A stretch of 64,000 nucleotides of DNA, taken from assembly GCF_048548695.1 (NCBI RefSeq), contig NZ_JBLYIF010000002.1; one strand, given 5' to 3'. Position numbers and translations under genes: made by a program. Below are positions 53,284 to 62,437 of this stretch, piece after piece. Source of the stretch: Neptuniibacter sp048548695. GTDB taxonomy: Bacteria > Pseudomonadota > Gammaproteobacteria > Pseudomonadales > Balneatricaceae. Positions within the stretch are counted from its first letter, which is position 1. The number at the start of each line of letters is the position of its first letter. The notes under the pieces were generated by a model. It did not search any database and was not told the origin of the DNA. It saw nothing but the letters and a program-made list of their open reading frames with translations.

Positions 53284-54529
53284 CTGCTTTGACCGGTAAA
53301 GTGACTTCCGTGAGCGTACCCCCCCGGGGATGGTTGTACAACCGCACATCGCCATCGTGGCGGGCCAGGGTGGTGGCGGTTAGAAATAACCCGATACCTA
53401 GGCCTTTGCCTTTGGTTGTAATAAACGGCTTGCCCAGATACTGACTCTGTTCCAAGCTGATTCCGCTGCCCTGGTCGTGGATCTGCAATAAGCAGTATTG
53501 CTCGGTCCAGTCGAGGGATACGTCAATACCCTCCGAGTTGGCATCTGCGGCATTGTTCAGCAGGTTTAACAGCGATTGTTTGAGGGAGACCGTGCAACGC
53601 AGTTGTGGTGCCGGGGCTTGGCCAATGACGCTATAGCGCATATGGGAGAGTTCAGGGCGTTGCAGTGACCACTGTTCCAGAACCTCAGATACCAAGTCAG
53701 TTACCGGCATACACAGACTGCTGGCCTGTTCCTGCTGCACGCTTTGCGTGAGTTGCTGCAAACGCTGGCTGCAGATTTCACTTTGCTGTTGCAGTAATTG
53801 CAGGTCTTCCTGTAGCTCAGGGTTGGCGGCGTGCTCATGTTGCAGCTCTTGCAACAGCACGGACATAGTGCTCAGAGGTGTACCCAACTCATGGGCGGTA
53901 CCAGCAGCCATCGTGGCAAGTGATAGCAGTTGTTGGTCCTGAATTCTGCGTTCACGCTCCATTTCCAGCTCCTGTTGCTGAGCTTGCATGGCAAGACGCA
54001 TACGCACAATAAAATATGTCACCACCAGTACGGTTAACAGGAAATTCAGCCACATGCCGAATACATGCAGATCGAACAACGCCATGATGCGGTGTTGGTG
54101 GTTGTCGCTGAAGACCACCAGGGGCTGATAATGTGACAGTAGCAGACTATAAATCACGACTACCGTTACAGACACACACCAGACGTAAACTCGCGATAGG
54201 GTCGCAGCAGCGATGATTAATGGAATCAGGAGCAGGAAAATAAATGGATTAGTTGCTCCGCCCATCTGATAGAGCACAGCTGCATACAACACCATTTCTG
54301 CCAGTAATTGGGAAAAGAACTCAGGTTCTGTCACCGGCCAGGGCGAATGTAACCGGCTATAGGTCATCAGATTGAGTAGGGCCAGAAACAGTAATGACAG
54401 GCCGATCAACCAGACATTCAGGTCGGCTTTCAGGCCATATAGCGCAAACAATACAGCCAAGCCCTGACCAAACAGGGTTACGGTGCGGATATAAGTGAGC
54501 TGAAGTAGTGAATCGCGATGGTTTGCCAT
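53276..54529 (-). CDS. RegB/PrrB/RoxS-type redox sensor histidine kinase
   Basis: 417 residues with about six membrane helices (1-180). GGATNPF at 90-96 is the heptapeptide thought to bind quinone in RegB. The H-box MAAGTAHELGTPLSTMS puts the phosphorylated His at 213. The HATPase part has NLLNNAADA and GLGIGLFLT. With the overlapping regulator it makes a RegBA-type system that responds to the quinone pool or respiratory state. ATG 54529 is chosen from the family start; another in-frame ATG at 54571 is possible. Confidence 0.9.
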   Translation of the reverse strand: MANHRDSLLQLTYIRTVTLFGQGLAVLFALYGLKADLNVWLIGLSLLFLALLNLMTYSRLHSPWPVTEPEFFSQLLAEMVLYAAVLYQMGGATNPFIFLLLIPLIIAAATLSRVYVWCVSVTVVVIYSLLLSHYQPLVVFSDNHQHRIMALFDLHVFGMWLNFLLTVLVVTYFIVRMRLAMQAQQQELEMERERRIQDQQLLSLATMAAGTAHELGTPLSTMSVLLQELQHEHAANPELQEDLQLLQQQSEICSQRLQQLTQSVQQEQASSLCMPVTDLVSEVLEQWSLQRPELSHMRYSVIGQAPAPQLRCTVSLKQSLLNLLNNAADANSEGIDVSLDWTEQYCLLQIHDQGSGISLEQSQYLGKPFITTKGKGLGIGLFLTATTLARHDGDVRLYNHPRGGTLTEVTLPVKADA

Positions 54530-54856
54530 GTCGCGATTATACCGGATTTGCTTATTGTGACCCTGAGGCAAATTGCCGCAGTGTATCCGGGAAAATACCT
54601 TAATTTAGTTATTTTTAAGTAAAATTTAATTAAGTTGTATAAATGTTTGCCTATACTGGATTGGCCCTCAGACATGCCTGCAATCGGCGTGTTTCCAGGT
54701 CGCTTTTAACACTGTGCCGGGAAAGCAAAAGGATCTTCAATACTCCCGAAAGCATGTCGTATCAGTTGCTACTTAATGACTGGGTTTGTTCCCTTCTCTA
54801 CTTTTGCATGCTGTACCCGGTGAATCACACATTTTTAACGTTACAGGACGATAACG
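54530..54856. other. AT-rich divergent intergenic region, regB-like gene / VWA gene
   Basis: About 330 bases with no convincing gene. A strongly AT-rich tract at about 54598-54645 contains 7-base inverted arms CTTAATT (54599-54605) and AATTAAG (54628-54634). TATACT at 54652-54657 may be a -10 box for the VWA gene, but no good -35 is seen. The leader would then be about 190 bases. Confidence 0.45.
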
Positions 54857-56029
54857 ATGAAAAGTACAGCACGTTTGACCCGCAAGTTAGCTCCTCTTGC
54901 TGTTGCTTCGGCAATGCTCACAGGCATCGGCTTTACCTCAACTGCATCAGCGGTTGAGTATGGTGCCTGTGGCCCGATGGATGTGGTTTTTCTGGTTGAT
55001 GATAGCGGCAGTATGGACCTTGTTCTTGATAGCATCAAAGCCAGCTTTGCCGGGTTTATCAGTGACATTGATAATGCTTCCGGCGGTGACTATCAGATGG
55101 CCTTGGTCTCCCAGGATACTGCTGCGTTTAACCCCGAGCGCCCAGAAGTTGATGTTGATTTGAGTTTGAACAATGGCGTAGCCGTTGATACCGCTCTGGT
55201 ATCTGTTTTTGCCAGTGGAGGCTCGGGCTTGCCCGAGCCAACCGATGCGATGTTGGATTTGGTGATCAATGGTAATACGCTATTGACGGGTTCTAATGAT
55301 CCTGGTTTTGCCAGTTGTGATCCCTCTGGCGCTGGTTTTGCTGGGGTGTTCCGTCCTGCGGCAGATAAAATTCTGATTCTGGCTACAGATGCGGCCCCCG
55401 GTGGTTGCGATGATATCTATGATGCCGCAGATGATGCCAATGTAGATGCCGTTACTGCTGTAGCCTCAGCAAATGATTTCCGTATCTCTGCCATCTCAAC
55501 CGGTTCCGGTGTAGGTGCTCCCTCTACTGAAGTATCTCTGATGAAATACACAGCCGGAACCGGTGGTGTCTTTGCACAATCCGCAGATGGCGATGTCAGT
55601 GGCATTATCACCGATATTATTTCTACTTGTGGTGTATCTGCCAACGAATGCCCGTTGTCTCAGGGATATTGGAAAAACCATGAGGAACTGTGGCCGGTGG
55701 GCAGTCTGATCGTGGGCGTTGACATGGATGATGAGTATACCGCTGAAGAGCTGCTGGAAATTCTCAACACGCCACCGAAAAAGGGTAATGCCTACCTGAT
55801 CTTGGCGCATCAGGCCATCGCAGCTTTGCTGAACATTCAGAATGGTGCTGACCCCTCAGTGATCTCCGCAGAACTGGATGCGGCACTGGCGGCGCTGGAT
55901 GATGTTGATCTGCTGGGCGGTGATCACACCAAAGATACTGATCTTAATGCGCTTGCTGGGGTGTTGGATGATTATAATAACCGCATTCTGACGCCGGACT
56001 GTGAAGCAGCTTCGCCTGACGAAGCATAA
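54857..56029 (+). CDS. Secreted von Willebrand factor A domain protein
   Basis: 390 residues. A signal peptide is cleaved near TASA-VEY (32/33). A VWA domain follows (about 40-258) with intact metal site DDSGS at 48-52, Thr129 in PEPTDAM and Asp178 in ATDAAPGG. The C-terminal part opens with CPLSQGYWKNHEELWP (QGYWKNH at 269-275), a motif recurring in extracellular proteins of unknown role, and is acidic. The mature protein is Asp/Ala-rich and ends without PEP-CTERM, LPXTG or other anchor. AGGA precedes the ATG. A calcium/magnesium-dependent adhesive role is inferred. Confidence 0.8.
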   Translation: MKSTARLTRKLAPLAVASAMLTGIGFTSTASAVEYGACGPMDVVFLVDDSGSMDLVLDSIKASFAGFISDIDNASGGDYQMALVSQDTAAFNPERPEVDVDLSLNNGVAVDTALVSVFASGGSGLPEPTDAMLDLVINGNTLLTGSNDPGFASCDPSGAGFAGVFRPAADKILILATDAAPGGCDDIYDAADDANVDAVTAVASANDFRISAISTGSGVGAPSTEVSLMKYTAGTGGVFAQSADGDVSGIITDIISTCGVSANECPLSQGYWKNHEELWPVGSLIVGVDMDDEYTAEELLEILNTPPKKGNAYLILAHQAIAALLNIQNGADPSVISAELDAALAALDDVDLLGGDHTKDTDLNALAGVLDDYNNRILTPDCEAASPDEA

Positions 56030-56040
56030 ATGCTCTCCCC

Positions 56041-56075
56041 AGACCCAGTGCACTCTGCTCTGGGTCTGATCTTTT
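56041..56075 (+). terminator. Rho-independent terminator after the VWA gene
   Basis: AGACCCAG, an 11-base loop, CTGGGTCT, then GATCTTTT. It separates the VWA gene from prfC. Confidence 0.75.
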
Positions 56076-56232
56076 AGCTCTCTTTGCATTTCGCTTTCTT
56101 AACGCTCGCGCTGCCTCAGCGAGTTTCTGCTGCGTGGATTGTATGGTTTGTTTTTCATCCAGCGCGGTGAGCATGTACAATGCGTGCCTATTTTGCAGGG
56201 GACTGCCCCCGAACAGACTGTAGAGCATAAAG

Positions 56233-57813
56233 ATGAGTCGTTTTCAGGAAGACGTGAACAAACGTCGAACCTTCGCCATTATTTCCCACCCGGATGCTGG
56301 TAAAACCACCATTACTGAAAAGTTGTTGTTGTTCGGACAGCTGATTCAGAAGGCCGGAACAGTAAAGGGCAAAAAAAGTGATCGGCATGCCACATCTGAC
56401 TGGATGACGATGGAGCAGGAGCGCGGCATCTCGATCACCTCCTCGGTCATGCAGTTTCCCTACAATGAACGGGTCGTTAACCTGCTCGATACGCCGGGGC
56501 ATGAGGACTTTTCCGAAGATACCTATCGCACCCTGACGGCAGTGGACTCTGCGTTGATGGTGGTGGACGGTGCCAAAGGTGTCGAGGAACGTACCATCAA
56601 GCTGATGGATGTTTGCCGTCTGCGTGATACACCGATTTTTTCCTTTGTGAACAAGATGGACCGCGATATCCGTGATCCCATTGAGTTGCTGGATGAAATT
56701 GAGGAGGTGCTGAAAATCGCAGCAGCCCCGATCACTTGGCCGATTGGCATGGGACAGTTATTCAAGGGTATTTATAACCTCTACACCGATACCATCTATC
56801 TGTTTCAGCCGGGCAAAGGCCATACCATTCCTGAAGACCTGCGGATTAATGGCCTCGATACAGACGAGGCGCGTAGCCTGCTGGGTGATGAGTATGAAGA
56901 TTTAGTCGAAGAGATCGAACTGGTGCGGGGTGCTACCCATGAATGGGATCGGGATGCGTTTCTCGCAGGGGAGCTGACACCGGTTTACTTTGGGACGGCA
57001 TTGGCAAACTTTGGTGTGCGTGAAATGCTCGACGATTTTGTGGAGTGGGCTCCGGCACCGTTGCCACGCCCAACCCTCACGCGACAAGTCGAGCCTGAAG
57101 AGGAACCGTTTTCCGGCTTTGTGTTTAAGATCCAGGCCAATATGGACCCGAAACATCGGGATAGGGTCGCCTTCATGCGGATCTGTTCGGGGAAATACTC
57201 CCGGGGTATGAAAATGCGGCATACCCGCATCAATAAGGACATCAAGATTTCTGATGCGGTTACCTTTATTGCCGGTGACCGGGAAAACGTCGAGGAAGCC
57301 TGGTCAGGCGATATTATTGGCTTGCATAACCACGGCACTATCCAGATTGGCGATACTTTTACCGCCGGAGAAGATCTCAAATACACCGGTATTCCTCACT
57401 TTGCGCCTGAGATGTTCCGCCGGGTACGGCCGACAGATCCACTGAAAATGAAACAGTTACAGAAAGGTTTGCAGCAACTGTCTGAAGAGGGTGCCGTGCA
57501 GTTGTTTCAGCCACTGAAAAACAACGATCTAGTGCTGGGCGCAGTGGGGCAGCTGCAGTTTGATGTTGTGGTCTACCGCCTCAGAGATGAGTACAAGGTA
57601 GAGTGCCTTTACGAGGCCATTAGTGTGCAGACGGCACGCTGGGTTGAGTGTGATGATAATAAGATGCTGACCGAGTTTCAGCGTAAAAACCACGATAATT
57701 TATCCATTGATGGCAGCGGTTTGCTGACGTATCTGGCGCCTACCCGGGTTAATCTCAGTCTGGCGCAAGAACGGTGGCCAGAGGTGGCGTTCAGGGCCAC
57801 TCGAGAACATTAA
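56233..57813 (+). CDS. prfC: Peptide chain release factor 3
   Basis: 526 residues, translational GTPase. G1 is SHPDAGKTT, G3 is DTPGHEDF, and G4 is NKMD. RF3 releases RF1/RF2 from the ribosome after termination and assists quality control. All domains are present at normal length. It starts downstream of a terminator and ends before another, so it is probably monocistronic. Confidence 0.97.
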   Translation: MSRFQEDVNKRRTFAIISHPDAGKTTITEKLLLFGQLIQKAGTVKGKKSDRHATSDWMTMEQERGISITSSVMQFPYNERVVNLLDTPGHEDFSEDTYRTLTAVDSALMVVDGAKGVEERTIKLMDVCRLRDTPIFSFVNKMDRDIRDPIELLDEIEEVLKIAAAPITWPIGMGQLFKGIYNLYTDTIYLFQPGKGHTIPEDLRINGLDTDEARSLLGDEYEDLVEEIELVRGATHEWDRDAFLAGELTPVYFGTALANFGVREMLDDFVEWAPAPLPRPTLTRQVEPEEEPFSGFVFKIQANMDPKHRDRVAFMRICSGKYSRGMKMRHTRINKDIKISDAVTFIAGDRENVEEAWSGDIIGLHNHGTIQIGDTFTAGEDLKYTGIPHFAPEMFRRVRPTDPLKMKQLQKGLQQLSEEGAVQLFQPLKNNDLVLGAVGQLQFDVVVYRLRDEYKVECLYEAISVQTARWVECDDNKMLTEFQRKNHDNLSIDGSGLLTYLAPTRVNLSLAQERWPEVAFRATREH

Positions 57814-57821
57814 AAGGTCGC

Positions 57822-57851
57822 AAAAACCGTGCTGTGAAGCGCGGTTTTTTT
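57822..57851 (+). terminator. Rho-independent terminator after prfC
   Basis: AAAAACCGTGC, loop TGTGAA, GCGCGGTTTTTTT (one G-U pair). The T-run ends 37 bases before the TatD-family gene. Confidence 0.8.
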
Positions 57852-57888
57852 ATTTGTACCGTCGGCGTTGCCGTTTTAGGCTTATAAC

Positions 57889-58665
57889 ATGATGCCTGAA
57901 TTAGTTGATAGCCATTGCCATCTGGATTTCGCCTGTTTTGATGACGATCGGACAGCGTTACTTGCTGCTGCAAAACAGCAGGGGGTTGGCGCCATTGTTG
58001 TGCCCGGTGTAACGGCCAGTGGCTGGCCGGCTTTACAGCGATTATGTCAGCAGCATAGCGCGTTGTTTCCTGCATTTGGTCTGCATCCCTGTTTCCTGGA
58101 TCAACATAGGCAGGAAGACCTGCATTTGTTGTCAGAGCTGGTGTCTCAGGCCCCGGTGGTGGCGATAGGCGAGATCGGTCTGGACCTGTTTGATCCGCAG
58201 GCTGATTTGGCTGCTCAATTATCATTTCTGATCCCACAACTCGAGTTGGCGAAGCAGCGTCAGCTACCGGTTATCCTGCATGTGCGCAAAGCGCATGATC
58301 AGATGCTGCAGCAGTTGCGGCGGCTTCAATTAGCGCGTGGGGGGATTGTGCATGCCTTTTCTGGCAGTCTGCAGCAGGCTGAACAGTATCTGCAGCTTGG
58401 CTTCCGGCTAGGGCTGGGTGGTGGTATTACCTATCTGCGTGCCAATCGACTGCGCAAACTGGTACAGACTCTGCCGCTGGGCAGTTTTGTACTGGAAACA
58501 GATGCGCCGGATATGCCTCTGGCAGGTTATCAGGGCCAGAGGAATGAGCCGTCAAGGGTCAGGCTGGTGGCAGAAGCGTTGGCAGGGTTAAAGCAGTGCA
58601 GCCTGGCAGAGGTTGCCGAGGTCACTACAATGACTGCCCGGCAGGTGCTGAAGCTGGCTGTTTGA
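57889..58665 (+). CDS. TatD-family metal-dependent hydrolase (YjjV-like)
   Basis: 258 residues, amidohydrolase TIM barrel. Metal ligands are visible in DSHCHLD, GEIGLD, HVRKAHD, HAFSG and ETDAPDMPL. TatD members are nucleases acting on DNA or RNA. Position after prfC matches the YjjV lineage. Two ATGs (57889, 57892) are adjacent. Confidence 0.88.
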   Translation: MMPELVDSHCHLDFACFDDDRTALLAAAKQQGVGAIVVPGVTASGWPALQRLCQQHSALFPAFGLHPCFLDQHRQEDLHLLSELVSQAPVVAIGEIGLDLFDPQADLAAQLSFLIPQLELAKQRQLPVILHVRKAHDQMLQQLRRLQLARGGIVHAFSGSLQQAEQYLQLGFRLGLGGGITYLRANRLRKLVQTLPLGSFVLETDAPDMPLAGYQGQRNEPSRVRLVAEALAGLKQCSLAEVAEVTTMTARQVLKLAV

Positions 58666-58673
58666 TTCGGGTT

Positions 58674-59078
58674 TTATCCCCCCGGAGCGTTGGTGTGCTC
58701 AATAATAATATCGCTGAGGGTGTTCCACACCAGGTCGGTACGCGTTGTTTTAGGTACCCGAAAAAATCTGCCATCACGTCCAACGGGTGTCGCTTGATAG
58801 GCGCCGTCAGATGGGTTCATCAAAATCAACATCAGGCTCACGGGGTAGTTAGGCCCGGTGATCTCCTGCTGGTAGGCGTGTTCGATAGGGCTAAGCATAC
58901 TGCGCGCGGAAACAATTTTGGTCATATCCAGGCAGTTGGCCGAGGCTCCGCGGCAGAAAAACCGGTTCTCCCGATCGATTGCATAGAAGCTTTCATCGCT
59001 ATTGGCGGACAGCTCGCTAAGGCTCAGGCAGCCGCTCAGTGTTGCGGCCAGTATGATCATCGAAATTGCTTTTAGCAC
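58674..59078 (-). CDS. Hypothetical lipoprotein
   Basis: 134 residues. A short signal peptide with lipobox LSGC marks it as a lipoprotein. The mature part has two further Cys (FFCRGASANCLD) that could pair and a conserved-looking ITGPNYPVSLMLILMNPSDGA stretch. GTG 59078 is supported by AAGGAG eight bases upstream. It lies 33 bases after fabY on the same strand and is probably co-transcribed. I do not recognise the family. Confidence 0.75.
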   Translation of the reverse strand: MLKAISMIILAATLSGCLSLSELSANSDESFYAIDRENRFFCRGASANCLDMTKIVSARSMLSPIEHAYQQEITGPNYPVSLMLILMNPSDGAYQATPVGRDGRFFRVPKTTRTDLVWNTLSDIIIEHTNAPGG

Positions 59079-59111
59079 GTTAGACTCCTTGCTTAATATC
59101 CTGACTGCAAA

Positions 59112-60977
59112 CTAGCAGAGGTCCTTGAATGGATTATCCGTATCCAGACTGATGCTGTTAGGGTACCCCGGCAGCTTTATCTCCCGGTCAGTGATCGTCA
59201 GATCCTCGCCCTGTAAAACGTTGTAGTCATAGCGGTAAATGGGTCGCCGATCGCCGTTCAGGCTTGCTGTATTGTATTCTGCTGCTGAAGCGCGTGTGGT
59301 TTCCCGGCGCTTGGCATAAGCAGCAAGCTGGTCTTTGTCGTAACGGCGCGCCAGCAACTGTTCGGTAACATGGGGTGCCAGGATGGGTGCCGAGGCATTG
59401 TTGCCACCAAAGCCTTTCGAGTTCAGTAGCACGGCATCAATGCCGGTATTGCCAACCTCAAGGTGGGTGTTGCTGAGCAGTAAGTTAGATTTATGCACAT
59501 CATCGGCAAATGCCGGGGTGGTGATAATGCCCGGGATATAACCATACTGCCAGGTGCCCAGGGATGACGTCAGTTGGTCACCACCGGCGGTGCCCTGAGA
59601 GTGGCCGATATAGCACTTGATGGCAGAAACCGGCCAGTTTTCAATGCCGAATGCTTTTGCGGTTTCGTTGATTACATGGGACTCGGTTACCCGGTTCTGA
59701 GGTGTGCTGGTACCATGTGCTTGCACAAAACTGCGCTGTTTAAGTGCTGTGTCGCCGAGCATATTCCGTACTAAGCCTGCGGCCTTGCCCAGGGTGATGT
59801 AGTTGCCAATGCCGGGAGCTGAAATCGATTTTTTATGGCCATCTGCGTTAACGAATACCTCAGGTACCGCGCCATAAACTTCAGCGCCGAGTTCGATTGC
59901 CAGGTCATCACTCATCAACACGACAAACTGGCTACTTTCACCAATGGTGAAGCCGCAGTTGTTGCCAAATGGGCGACAGGCAGAGCGGTAGTGTTCTGCC
60001 ATCAGTTCGTCGACCTGATTCAGGTTGCGCAGATCTTTATCTTCGGCCAGAGCACCCATGGCGCGAAAGCCTTCGATAATCTCTTCGGTCACGGGTGCGT
60101 CGCTACCGCCAACCAGTACTAGCTTGCGTTTGCCATTGCGAATGTCTTCAACCCCGTGTTTCAGGTTGTAGAGGAAGGTGGCGCAAGCGCCCAGTGCACC
60201 GCCAGTGGCACCCACATTGCCGAGGATATAGGCGTTGATAAAATCAGCTGGCATCTGGGCATAACCTAATGGCATCTGTTTAGACGTAGTGCGTCTACCC
60301 AGGGCCGGAAACTTAGTCAGGCCGCCAAAACCCAGGTCATCGAGCTGGCCGATGGAGTTGCTGGCATAGACGGCTATCTGGTCCGGACTGATCTTGCTGG
60401 TCAGTTGTTCCAGTGTCAGGCCTGTGGAGTAGAGTGCATCAGACGCGGCATAGACGGTCATCTGCAAATTGCGCGGATGGTTGCGTGACTGGTACAGGGT
60501 GCCGGGTTTGAAACCGGTGGGTAGCATCCCGGCTGATTGCACTTGCGCGGGTTTACTGTCTGGCAGGATCATGTCGAGCTGTCCCCGTACTTCAATATCA
60601 AAATAGCCGGGGCTGTTCTCTGTTACTGTCCAGTTTGCTGGGATTCGCAGCGGCATCTGGCGCTTGCGCAATCTGAAACTTACCGGCTCTGCGCCAAAGT
60701 CTGCGCTGGCGGGTTTGTTAAACATGACATGATTTACATCAAACCAGTCAGGCTCAATGTGCCGGATCAGGGTGCCATTCAAGATCTGTGTTTGCTGTTC
60801 TAATATTTGCTCAGGGCTGCAGTTCATTCCCATCAATGTTGCCAGATCAGACAGGGTCTCCTGACGACTCTGGGCGTCCAGCGTATCCAGTATCAGGCGT
60901 TTATAGGCCTGATGAAAGGAAGCACGTCCTGCGGGATTGATACCACCAAAACCGACAATGACAGGAAGCTGGGACAA
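59112..60977 (-). CDS. fabY: FabY-type beta-ketoacyl-ACP synthase
   Basis: 621 residues, longer than FabB/FabF. The sequence opens with LPVIVGFGGINPAGR and a roughly 200-residue N-terminal region as in Pseudomonas FabY, which starts fatty acid synthesis from acetyl-CoA and malonyl-ACP. The condensing triad is Cys265 (GACATF), His421 (QAHGTSTP) and His459 (CYIGHSQGT). The start is TTG 60977, with GGAG seven bases upstream. It is cytoplasmic. FabY partly replaces FabH, so the genome may lack a full FabH-dependent route; this cannot be tested here. Confidence 0.9.
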   Translation of the reverse strand: MSQLPVIVGFGGINPAGRASFHQAYKRLILDTLDAQSRQETLSDLATLMGMNCSPEQILEQQTQILNGTLIRHIEPDWFDVNHVMFNKPASADFGAEPVSFRLRKRQMPLRIPANWTVTENSPGYFDIEVRGQLDMILPDSKPAQVQSAGMLPTGFKPGTLYQSRNHPRNLQMTVYAASDALYSTGLTLEQLTSKISPDQIAVYASNSIGQLDDLGFGGLTKFPALGRRTTSKQMPLGYAQMPADFINAYILGNVGATGGALGACATFLYNLKHGVEDIRNGKRKLVLVGGSDAPVTEEIIEGFRAMGALAEDKDLRNLNQVDELMAEHYRSACRPFGNNCGFTIGESSQFVVLMSDDLAIELGAEVYGAVPEVFVNADGHKKSISAPGIGNYITLGKAAGLVRNMLGDTALKQRSFVQAHGTSTPQNRVTESHVINETAKAFGIENWPVSAIKCYIGHSQGTAGGDQLTSSLGTWQYGYIPGIITTPAFADDVHKSNLLLSNTHLEVGNTGIDAVLLNSKGFGGNNASAPILAPHVTEQLLARRYDKDQLAAYAKRRETTRASAAEYNTASLNGDRRPIYRYDYNVLQGEDLTITDREIKLPGYPNSISLDTDNPFKDLC

Positions 60978-61231
60978 TGGAATCTCCTTTGGCGGTAGAG
61001 CGAAGTGGCTAAATGCAATGTCTTATACTGCAGTTCACTCTGTACAATTAGCAAAAAAACAGACTGGCCATTTTATCGGTGTTTCCCTGCACTGACTAGC
61101 GCGTATATGGCAATATTTTGTCAAACTGTGTGTTGAAACGGTTATGTTGGCTTATTCAGTCACGCTTAATGAACCGCAATTGATACTCATGGGTCATACT
61201 CATCCAAGGGATAGGTCAAAGGAGAAATAAC

Positions 61232-61888
61232 ATGAAAAAGATCATTGTCGTGGGTGCGACTGTCTGCTTACTGAGCGCCTGTACCACGCTTGATCCCTAC
61301 ACGGGTGAAGAAAAAGTCAGTAATACCACCAAAGGTGCCGGCATTGGCGCGGCGGCAGGTGCTGTACTGGGAGCTGCGGTTTCCAGTAGAAAAGATCGTG
61401 GCAAGGGGGCTGTGATCGGCGCATTAGTCGGTGGTGCCGTTGGTGGTGGTGTTGGGTATAACATGGATCAGCAGGAAGCTCTGCTGCGGCAGGAGTTGCA
61501 GAATACCGGGGTTCAGATAGAGCGCATAGGCGACACTATCCGCTTGATTATGCCGGGCAATATTACCTTTGCCTTGAATTCGGATCAGATTGACCGGGGC
61601 TTCTATCCGGTATTGGATTCCGTGGTGAAAGTGCTGGTCAAGTTTAATCAGACTGAACTGAAGGTGGATGGGTTTACCGATAGCAGTGGTTCGTTTGAGC
61701 TTAACCAGAAACTTTCGGAACGCAGAGCCATTCAGGTGGCGGATTATCTGGTGTCATCGGGCGTCGATCAGTTGCGAGTTAACGCGCAGGGTTATGGTGA
61801 GCGCTACCCCGTGGCAACCAATGATACTGCCAGTGGTCGCGCGGCGAATCGTCGGGTAGAGATCAATATTATTGGCCAGCGCCGCTAA
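61232..61888 (+). CDS. OmpA-like lipoprotein with glycine zipper (YiaD-type)
   Basis: 218 residues. The signal ends in lipobox LLSAC. A glycine-zipper region follows (GAGIGAAAGAVLGAA and GALVGGAVGGGVGY), then an OmpA peptidoglycan-binding domain (about 105-218) with LKVDGFTDSSGS and NRRVEI. The OmpA domain should bind the wall from the outer membrane. AAAGGAGAAA is a strong ribosome binding site. A terminator follows directly. Confidence 0.9.
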   Translation: MKKIIVVGATVCLLSACTTLDPYTGEEKVSNTTKGAGIGAAAGAVLGAAVSSRKDRGKGAVIGALVGGAVGGGVGYNMDQQEALLRQELQNTGVQIERIGDTIRLIMPGNITFALNSDQIDRGFYPVLDSVVKVLVKFNQTELKVDGFTDSSGSFELNQKLSERRAIQVADYLVSSGVDQLRVNAQGYGERYPVATNDTASGRAANRRVEINIIGQRR

Positions 61889-61911
61889 GTACTGAGTTAG
61901 AGTGTTGCGCG

Positions 61912-61940
61912 AAAAAGACAGCGTTGGCTGTCTTTTTTTT
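61912..61940 (+). terminator. Rho-independent terminator after the OmpA-like gene
   Basis: AAAAAGACAGC, loop GTTG, GCTGTC and eight T. The A-run on the left means it can also stop leftward transcription from the flgT side. Confidence 0.9.
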
Positions 61941-61959
61941 GGGTAAATTTAGGGTTGGG

Positions 61960-62418
61960 TCAGGGGGCAACTGACTTGAAGGCATTCAAGGCGCCCTTTA
62001 CGGGAAAAGTCACTGTACGGAACTGACCTTGGGCCAGGGGAATGGCAATGCCAAGGTGGTTACTGTCCAGAATCAGACGCTGCATGGTTTTGTAATCTTT
62101 CATAACCAGGTTATACGTCGCATCTTTTTGGGCACAAATGGCGTTGATTAACTGGCTGCGTTTACCGTTGCTGACCAGTGTGGGGTAGCTTTTACCATGC
62201 CTGCAGCGTAATTCCGGCTGCAGGATAAAGGCGCAGCCCCGCTGGCCCTCACGGAAACAGCGGTACACCAGATTATGGTTGGTATCTTTTTGGCGGGTAA
62301 TTGCCAGGCGGTCGCCATTTTTGGCTGTGATCAGGGACCAGTCATCCAGTTGGCTTGGCGTTGCCTGGCCCAAACCGTTAACGATAAGTGTGGTAAGAAA
62401 CACCAAAGAGTTAGACAT
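61960..62418 (-). CDS. Hypothetical exported protein
   Basis: 152 residues with a weak signal-like N-terminus (NSLVFLTTLIVNGLGQA). Three or four Cys (RCFREGQRGC, LRCRHG, AICAQK) could form disulfides in the periplasm. I do not recognise the family. GGAG lies seven bases before ATG 62418. It starts 19 bases after flgT on the same strand and may share its transcript. Confidence 0.65.
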   Translation of the reverse strand: MSNSLVFLTTLIVNGLGQATPSQLDDWSLITAKNGDRLAITRQKDTNHNLVYRCFREGQRGCAFILQPELRCRHGKSYPTLVSNGKRSQLINAICAQKDATYNLVMKDYKTMQRLILDSNHLGIAIPLAQGQFRTVTFPVKGALNAFKSVAP

Positions 62419-62437
62419 GCGTGCTCCGCCGTTTAGG

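Noticed and set aside
54643..54957. 104-codon plus-strand frame overlapping the start of the VWA gene
   Set aside because: No ribosome binding site and unlike any protein; its end overlaps the strong signal peptide of the VWA gene.
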